A stretch of 64,000 nt of DNA from Diplolepis rosae (lineage: Eukaryota > Arthropoda > Insecta > Hymenoptera > Diplolepididae): assembly GCA_030998225.1 (NCBI GenBank), contig JAPYXD010000522.1, positions 1,550,001-1,614,000 on the forward strand, written 5' to 3'. Shown piece after piece: positions 57,436 through 64,000 of this stretch. A program made the translations under genes and the position numbers. The stretch's first letter is position 1. Every line of letters begins with the position of its first letter. A model generated the notes under the pieces. It searched no databases, was not told where the DNA came from, and was given only the letters and a program-made list of their open reading frames with translations.

Positions 57436-57630
57436 AAATTTAATAAATTTTCATTCGAAATATATTAAAATTATCAAACATTATTAAAATATATACACAT
57501 GTGTATTAAAATTCAAATAAAAGTTTGTATTTTTTGATATTAAAGTATTTTAAATTTAATATATGTTACTGAAAAAAACTTTCATTACATGTAATGGAAG
57601 TTTAATACAGAAATTTTTAACAGTGTACAC

Positions 57631-58405
57631 AGAAGAAAAAACCTGTTCGCTTCGTTGACACATTTTCATCGCGCGATTTGGTCGTCGCGCTTCGCGCTCG
57701 GTTTTATATTCTTCGCATACATTTAAGATTATTTTTTGCAATTTCATACTGAAGCTCAAGTCAATTTTATAATATTGCAGAAGTGAATTACATTATCTCA
57801 AAGTTAATAAATTTTGTTTCATTTCAAATGAAAAAGGAAATTTAATTTAGTTAAGGCTCTTTCATCCTTATGGAACACATTCTCATCATGACAATCGCGC
57901 TTCGCGCTCGATTTTTTGTATACATTTTTGTAATTTTCTAAGAAATTACATATCATTAAAATAATTGATTTGCTTTTAAATATCTCAATAAGGAAAAACA
58001 ATCGTAGACTTTAATTAAGTAAACGGTTTTGCATTTCAACGCTTATTTCGTATCTCACATATTTTGTTTAAAAAATGGAATTTTTGAATTTTAATCGTAT
58101 TTTTTAAAATTGAAACAAAAAATATTGATTTTATCTAAAACTGTGTCAGACAAAATTTGTAGATCTTATTAAAACCAACATATACATATACATCTTTCGA
58201 AACAATGTTGCGATTCAGATTTGTAGATCGTTTTGTAGTAAACAATTTTGTTGAGAATATAAAAAGTCTCAAATTTGTTATGTCTAACAGACGATTTTGG
58301 CTTAAATTTATCCGCCCAGTGCCCGTGTCGAAAAATTTTATGGCAGTCTAATGTCGGATGTGTCCAAGATCTGGTGCGAGCTAGTCTTCCATACCATAAA
58401 AATTC
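57631..58405. other. no gene recognised
   Basis: AT-rich, with a TCGCGCTTCGCGCTCG-like word twice (57680, 57893) suggesting a small direct repeat. Confidence 0.4.
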
Positions 58406-58409
58406 TTAA

Positions 58410-58813
58410 CCCTCCGTTACCAAACTTAAAAATTGTTACACGGTTACCAAACTCTAGATGATTTCCCTCTGCGTGTTAGAACATCTGCAGTGTTGCCAAA
58501 TGTGGCGATTACTTGGCTGAACGTGCAACATCAAAATATGGCAACACCGCACTTTAGAACTCAAGCTATTTCCATTGCACGAAAGCCAAACTATGGTCGA
58601 GGGATTCCGTCAGAATTCACGTCACCTTTGGTTTTGAAAAGTGATTATTGAATGAGTATTCTACTTGAACATTTTTTATTGCTACAAAAAGCTTCAGGAA
58701 TAATTCGTAGAAAGGTATACAAACGGACCAGACTGTGTGAAGCGTAAATTAGAAGTTATTTCGAAAAAACTGACCCCACTGAGGGAATCCCTCATATGTT
58801 TGGTAACGGAGGG
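58410..58813. mobile_element. piggyBac-type MITE flanked by TTAA
   Basis: CCCTCCGTTACCAAAC at the left and its exact complement GTTTGGTAACGGAGGG at the right, each bordered by TTAA (58406-58409, 58814-58817). The left subterminal has a second GTTACCAAAC. CCC-ends with TTAA duplications define piggyBac-type elements. 404 bp, no transposase. Confidence 0.9.
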
Positions 58814-58819
58814 TTAAGT

Positions 58820-60415
58820 ATCAATGACTTAAATTTGTTTTACTATTTCAAAAACATTGATACGGTGTTTAAAATGATCCAAAATAAGAATATACATATA
58901 CTTTCTATGATCTACAAAAATGATTTATTTGAATTAAATAAAATTTGTTTGATTTAAACAGAACATTTTTGTAGAAAATAAAGATTTGTTCAAATCAAAT
59001 AAATTTCTGCCTTAAATCAAACAAATTATATCTTTGACCATATACAAATGCAATAATTTGTTTATTTGAAAGAAAAATTTATTTTATTTAAATAGATATT
59101 TATATGGCGCAAACTTTCGGTAGAGTGAATTGCGTATTTTAAAATTGTAGTTTTAAAATATTTTCGTTTAATTGCGTTGTGGGTATTTGAATCGGTAAGC
59201 TTTTTCAATCGGCAATTTGATTCCAGACCGATTAAATCATTACTCTGTTGAATAGTTTTTACGCTTTTTCCACTCGTTAACATTTGTTTTACTGATGTTA
59301 ATCGTGATTTCACAATTGAGATAAACAATTCACGAAACGTATCTTGACGATTCAAATTTAATGGACTGTGTCACTTAATCGTAAAACTAGGATTCAACGC
59401 CATTGAAACAAATTTATACGATTGAAATGTCCTGAACGCAATTCAACAATGTTTCGATGCAATCGTTTTCAGATAAAATTGCAGATTCAGAAACCTTCAA
59501 TAGTAAATTTTAAGATACGCAGTTCACAGAAATTTCAATCAATCGTTTCTTTTTTTCTGGGCAACATAATCATTATTCTTTTTATTTCATCTTATTATAC
59601 TCTTTTTATTAATGTTTGTTAACTATTTTAAAAATATAAATTAATAATCACCTTATTTTATACTCTATATTCTTTAATTATTCATAATGATTTCCAACTG
59701 ATTACAACTCTCATCGACTTCGTTTCTTGTTCAGAATTTTTCATTTTTGTTTTTATTTTTCAAGTTAATTTTGTCTCAAAAAAATAATATAAATGATGTG
59801 ATATATAGACACTTAAATATAAATTTTTTTTTTTTAAAGTTACTATTCAATGCCATAAAGGAATGAAAGATAACATGTCTGCTATTATACTGACCCAAAA
59901 TTCATAGAATTTTTGTTCATTTCTCGTTATTTTGGCATAGGGTCAGATTCTTTTTATTTTCTTCGATTAAAATGTTCACTATTAGGTATAAAAATACTCA
60001 GAACGAAAGCAAGGCAAACGTTTTGGCCACATATGGGGGCCCTCTTCAGTGCCATAAATTCAAAGATTAATTCAAAATTTCTGTAAAAGATTAGAATATA
60101 AGAGATAATTAAAATAAAGATTATCATAGAAATCAAAAACTTATCTCATAGCTTGCAATTCAAAATGAAGTAGTCCAGTATGCAGCATCACGAATTGAAA
60201 AAATATTTAGAGTTCACGTACTGTGAATGAAAAACCGGATAGAATGAAAAAACATAAAAAATTTTGCATACGAACCGACCAGAAATTTAAAAAAATTTTA
60301 TTATTAAAGAAGGATGCCCAAAGGTTATTAATATTAATATTAGGCGAATGTTTCAAAATAGTTTTTGTACAAGATTAATATGAATAAAAAGGGGAAAATT
60401 TAATTAAAAATAGTC
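58820..60415. other. no gene recognised
   Basis: Very AT-rich. 59060-59360 has a weak mirror symmetry with 59395-59560 (TTTACGATTGAA-type words), possibly a decayed foldback. CAAACGTTTTGGCCACATAT near 60015 resembles the loop of the foldback at 12860. Confidence 0.35.
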
Positions 60416-60419
60416 AAGT

Positions 60420-60634
60420 AATATTAATATTTAAAGTCTGAACTCTTTTATTTGTTTATGGCATTCAATAACATATTTTAAAAAAATTTTATATTAAATT
60501 CTCCGTATATTGCAGTAAATTTTCAGGGAAGGATGGTACAGTTAGCGTCTTGTGTGACGATTCGGCAAACTAAGTTAGGAATTGAACTTGGGACATTAAC
60601 GGGGCGCCATTTTCTTTTCTGATGCATACGGCTG
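60420..60634 (+). repeat. 215-bp dispersed repeat, copy 2
   Basis: Same strand and nearly the same sequence as 27941-28155, starting AATATTAATATTTAAAGTCT and ending TTTTCTGATGCATACGGCT. Both copies contain GGGGCGCCATTTT. Confidence 0.8.
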
Positions 60635-61021
60635 TTTCCTATGCATGCAAGCCTCGGCATTTTGACTCTCAAGGGGCAGCCCCCACCACATCACCTTCTC
60701 ATTGGTGAAATATATATTTTTCTTTTTACATTCCTTTAAATCGCGAGTCTCAGTTCCTTCTTTTTGATAATGAATATCGAGCCCAAAGCGCGAGTGTCAT
60801 AATAAGAATCTACTTCTCAAATTTGAAGTAACTTTGCAAAAAATGAATTTATGAAAGCAATATTATAAAATTTACTCGAGATATAATACATCATGAAGTA
60901 GAAAAGTGCCTCGAAGAACACATACACTGGCATGGAAGTTCTACTTTTGCAACCGAATGTTGTATACAAAAACTTCACTGGCGTGGTATTTAGTTAATTA
61001 TCTTATCTTCTGAAGTTAAAA

Positions 61022-61402
61022 CAATTACGGGCATGTGATACTTGAGAAAAGTAGCAAGTTCAAATGAAGAACTCGTTCCAATTTCTACATGTTTACGTTC
61101 AAAATATACAAAATGGCTTTGCTAAAATTTTGGATAAGGTAGAAAAGATAAAAAACAAACGTGGATTGACGAATTTTGGATTTAATAAAAAAATTTTTTT
61201 TTTTAAATTCCGACATATTTTGTTAAAATTGAGCCCTTTTTTCATTTTTCTGAACAGAAGTTGTCTACCTACGCCTGTTTTCATCTTCTCTACCTTTTTT
61301 CAAATCTCGGGAACAAAATTTTATGCATTTTGAACACTAATATGTATACATAGCAACCCAAAATGAATAAAAAATGTTATTTTCTTAAGTATTACATCCC
61401 CT
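61022..61402. mobile_element. MITE of the GGCATGTGATACTT family, copy 2
   Basis: GGGCATGTGATACTTGAGAA left and (complement) AAGGGGATGTAATACTTAAG right; interior homologous to 53932-54222 (TTTGTTAAAATTGAG, GGATAAGGTAGAAAAGATAA). Confidence 0.7.
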
Positions 61403-62433
61403 TGATGTATTTTTTCATTATATTCTGAAATATTTCATTGTATCAGTGTATGGTATGAAAAATTAAAAGTTTATCTGGAGGACCGACAGCTTTAATAAAC
61501 AATGTCTTTATAACACCATTTCCTAGGCAGCTGCATTGAAAATCAGTTGTCTGACTTAAATATACTTGTACTACTTTCTCGCGAAATATAATAGTCACAG
61601 AGTAGCCACATTATTCTTTAAACATTTTTTTAATATGAAGAATATGATTTGTAAAATGTTGAGTAATTTTAGCACTGTAAATGAAAGTTTTTGGATATTA
61701 AACTGGAAAAATGGATATTTGAGATGAATATCTAGATGTTCAACTATGGATAACCATCCTATATATTCAGTTGCAAATTCTAAGATAATAAAATATGCAG
61801 AAATTGATATCTTAGATACTACACAGTGCGGTGGTTAATAATTCTTAATTTTTTAAAGCGATGGCGCTGGAAGCGAGGGTGTGCTCAGTCTCTTCTCTTA
61901 TTACATTGTGTTGTTACGACCATTTTTTTAAAAACGTCATTGATGTTCAAACGATTTCGAGTTAGCGTCATAGTTTATTCGTGTGACAAACATGTCGAGT
62001 TTCGATCCAAATAAAGAACATTTGCGGCCCGTACTGCTTTTCTTGTTCAATCAAAAGAAAACGGCGATTGAAAGCCGTTGTATACTTGTAGAAACTTACG
62101 ATGATAATGTCCAACACAAGATGCCTGTGTGCGTTGGTTTAGACGATTTAAAAGTGATGGTTTCTACTTGAAAGGCAAAGAACGCCCAGGTCAGCCGAAA
62201 GAATTTGAAGACGCCGAATTGCAAGCATTGTTGGACACAGGCGATACGCAAACTCAACAACAAATAGGATAGAGGTTAAATGTTGATTGTAGAACCATCT
62301 GTGATCATCTGCATGTCATGGAAAATATCCAGAAGGCAAGAAAATGGGTACCACATCAGCTGAACGACAGACACATGGAAATGCGAAAAATGGTGTGCGA
62401 AGTTTTGCTTTCTCGGCATGGAAGAAATACTTT

Positions 62434-63815
62434 TAAATGTGCCACCGGCGCGCAAACTCGTTTTTTCGCTACAGTTAACAGTAGCGCAATGTAGTATATT
62501 GCGCTACAGAGGAATGAAATGTAAAAATTGAACTGCGCATGTGCCTATAGCCATGCAACGGAGCACAATCTTCTTCTTCGTACAGCGTTAGCACCCTACT
62601 GACAAAGCCTTGTACATTTGAACTGCGCATGCTCTATTATAACATGCTACTACTACACAAGATCGATAAAATCAAAATGGCCGGGACTAGTCGTGACATA
62701 TCAAGTGTAATGACTAGCGCCGCGAACAACTAAAATACTAGATTAGATTCGAGTGTACGCATAAAAACTCGTATCCGCATCAAAGTCACATAAAATAGAA
62801 TACGTGCCAATGCACACAATTCGGGAAATTGCGAGACTCGCGACAATGCTCGCAGGACTGATCGCGCCTCGGCTTTGATCTCCTGCGAGCACACTGCAAA
62901 AAGAAGTGTCTTAATATAAGATACTTGTGTAGTTATTTCTAAGATGTTTCGGTAGTCACATTCAAGTTGCCTAAAGCATATTAATTGGAGACACGTAAAA
63001 TATCTTGAGTTGAACCATCGGTAACACAGGTTACTTAAGTTACCGACAGTTCATGTTCCTTATAACCTCTACACTGTGAGAAAAAGCTTACGGCACACCG
63101 GTATCTGTTACACATGTGGTGGTTTACATGGCTGTATGTACTTAAAAAAATTAATTCAAGAAAATGCTCTATTGGGAAAGGAGATAAGCGACTTAGCAAA
63201 CGTATCCACTACGTTAAAACAGAAGGTATACCTGATATCGAGTTACGTGTTGCTGATACGATTCTCAATTTTTATATGTAGCTCCACATCCGTCATATCT
63301 AAAGTTTAAATAAAGGATCGTGTCGATGAAAATGAACAATATATTCCTCTAAATGTGTTGATATTACACCACAGAAGAAAAACATGCAACACTCAAAACG
63401 CTCCATTTTTTGAGGTTATGAACTGTAACTATAACCCTTTGAGAGATTCTATCTTTCGACCACTACTTCTTTGACACTTTACGCGTCTTAGTTTTTGCTA
63501 ACTTATTGACCTGCTATATCTTACAATTCAGAAACATCTTATGACACCCTAAACATCTTAAACTAAGATACATTAGCTAACTCAATCAAGTATCTTATTT
63601 TGCAAGACGGAAATTACATCTTTATTCGTACCAAGATACGTAAGTCGTCTTATTTGAATAAGACACTTCGTGAGACATCTTATTTTAAGACAGAAGATAG
63701 CAAATTCCCATCTCATATCTTACAGTAAGATACCAGGTAAGACACTTCTTTTTGCAGTGCATTGTCGCTCGTCACGCAATAACCCTCATTGTGCGCCTAG
63801 GCACGTAATATACTA
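62434..63815 (-). mobile_element. GC-rich TIR element, copy 4, interrupted
   Basis: Reversed relative to copies 1-3: it begins AAATGTGCCACCGGCGCGCA and ends GCCTAGGCACGTAATATACTA. Its CGAGG-type minisatellite is reduced to one or two units, with the CACTG element inserted in GCGAGCATTGTC. It lies inside the mariner transposase frame. Confidence 0.85.
62892..63759. mobile_element. CACTG-ended element with subterminal repeats (CACTA/EnSpm-like)
   Basis: CACTGCAAAAAGAAGTGTCT and its exact complement at the right form the ends. CA on both sides (62890-62891, 63760-63761) is a 2-bp duplication of the interrupted GCGAGCATTGTC. TAAGATAC/GTATCTTA words occur many times in both subterminal regions, as in CACTA-type elements. 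868 bp, no transposase found. The superfamily is an inference. Confidence 0.75.
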
Positions 63816-64000
63816 TTGCATCGGATCGTTACTAGAGGCAGAAAATCATGGGTTGACCCAGGACAACCATCAACATCGACCGCTAGACCGAATCGTTTTA
63901 GAAAGAAGACAATGCTGTGCTCTTGTTGGTAGTATGACCAGATAAGTCAAGGGAAAAATCAGGATACTCGCGAGAGGGACATACACTCCCCATTACTCAC

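Larger units (their letters stand above)
55622..57630 (-). mobile_element. TACACTGTTA element, copy B, with two insertions
   Basis: In reverse orientation it begins TACACTGTTAAAAATTTCTG at 57630 and matches copy A step by step. Its other end TACACTGTTA (55623-55633) is separated from the body by the GC-rich element at 55634-56196, and its centre is split by the AGGGTAAGTGTG element at 56291-57435. Removing both gives an element of roughly 300 bp like copy A without its own insert. Confidence 0.8.
61820..64000 (+). mobile_element. irritans-type mariner, split by a nested insertion
   Basis: The transposase starts at 61991 with MSSFDPNKEHLRPVLLFLFN and runs, with frameshifts near 62150 and a stop near 62272, through KNLKTPNC..., VPHQLNDRHMEMRKMVCEVL to RHGRNTF at about 62433. 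It then stops at the nested GC-rich element. Coding resumes at 63816: LHRIVTRGRKSWVDPGQPST, ARPNRFRKKTMLC. The GDEKW block with the first catalytic Asp is missing, so there is an internal deletion too. Beyond about 63930 homology fades. A cut-and-paste transposase, now dead. Confidence 0.85.

Overview
This is about 64 kb of AT-rich animal nuclear DNA: spliced genes with GT/AG introns and very dense transposable elements. The gene set (TRF2, CENP-I, an EMSY/ENT-domain protein, SmB) and the element types (R1-clade LINE, irritans-type mariner, Ty3/gypsy, THAP and Tc1 fragments) point to an insect. A CENP-I gene argues against Diptera, which lack it. A hymenopteran is my best guess, but the order is an inference.

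Host genes. (1) TRF2/TBPL1 on +, 16470-18742, four coding exons, 288 aa. (2) CENP-I/Mis6 on -, 27028-23536, fifteen coding exons, 668 aa. (3) EMSY-like ENT-domain transcription regulator on +, 28777-33522, fourteen coding exons, 773 aa. (4) SmB/SNRPB on -, 36999-35990, three coding exons, 216 aa, the first encoding only the initiator Met. I assembled each model by joining splice sites in frame; every joint preserves the reading frame. TRF2 and CENP-I are tail to tail, CENP-I and EMSY head to head about 1.75 kb apart, EMSY and SmB tail to tail. They act in basal transcription, kinetochore assembly, chromatin repression and splicing; nothing suggests a shared pathway.

Mobile DNA. 0.4-1.0 kb is a purine-rich minisatellite. 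1.4-3.9 kb holds a Tc1 transposase end, a LINE RNase H end and two copies of a GC-rich TIR element. 4.6-8.4 kb is a decayed R1-clade LINE with an internal inversion of about 420 bp. 8.4-14.6 kb is packed with foldbacks, a THAP fragment and a hAT-type MITE with an 8-bp target duplication. 38.0-46.8 kb is a young Ty3/gypsy element (LTRs differ at about 7 of 1216 sites) with one open 1705-codon gag-pol frame. It lacks a recognisable protease active site and carries a TARG1-like macrodomain half between RNase H and integrase. 47-64 kb is nested transposons: a 2.8-kb TIR element containing a mariner containing a foldback; two copies of a TACACTGTTA element each interrupted by others; a TTAA-flanked piggyBac-type MITE; and, at the right edge, a mariner split by a GC-rich MITE itself split by a CACTG-ended element.

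The most interesting observations are the macrodomain-like segment in the gypsy polyprotein, seven FTZ-F1/ERR-type half-sites within 413 bp at 10.8-11.2 kb, and the layered insertions, which give a relative chronology.
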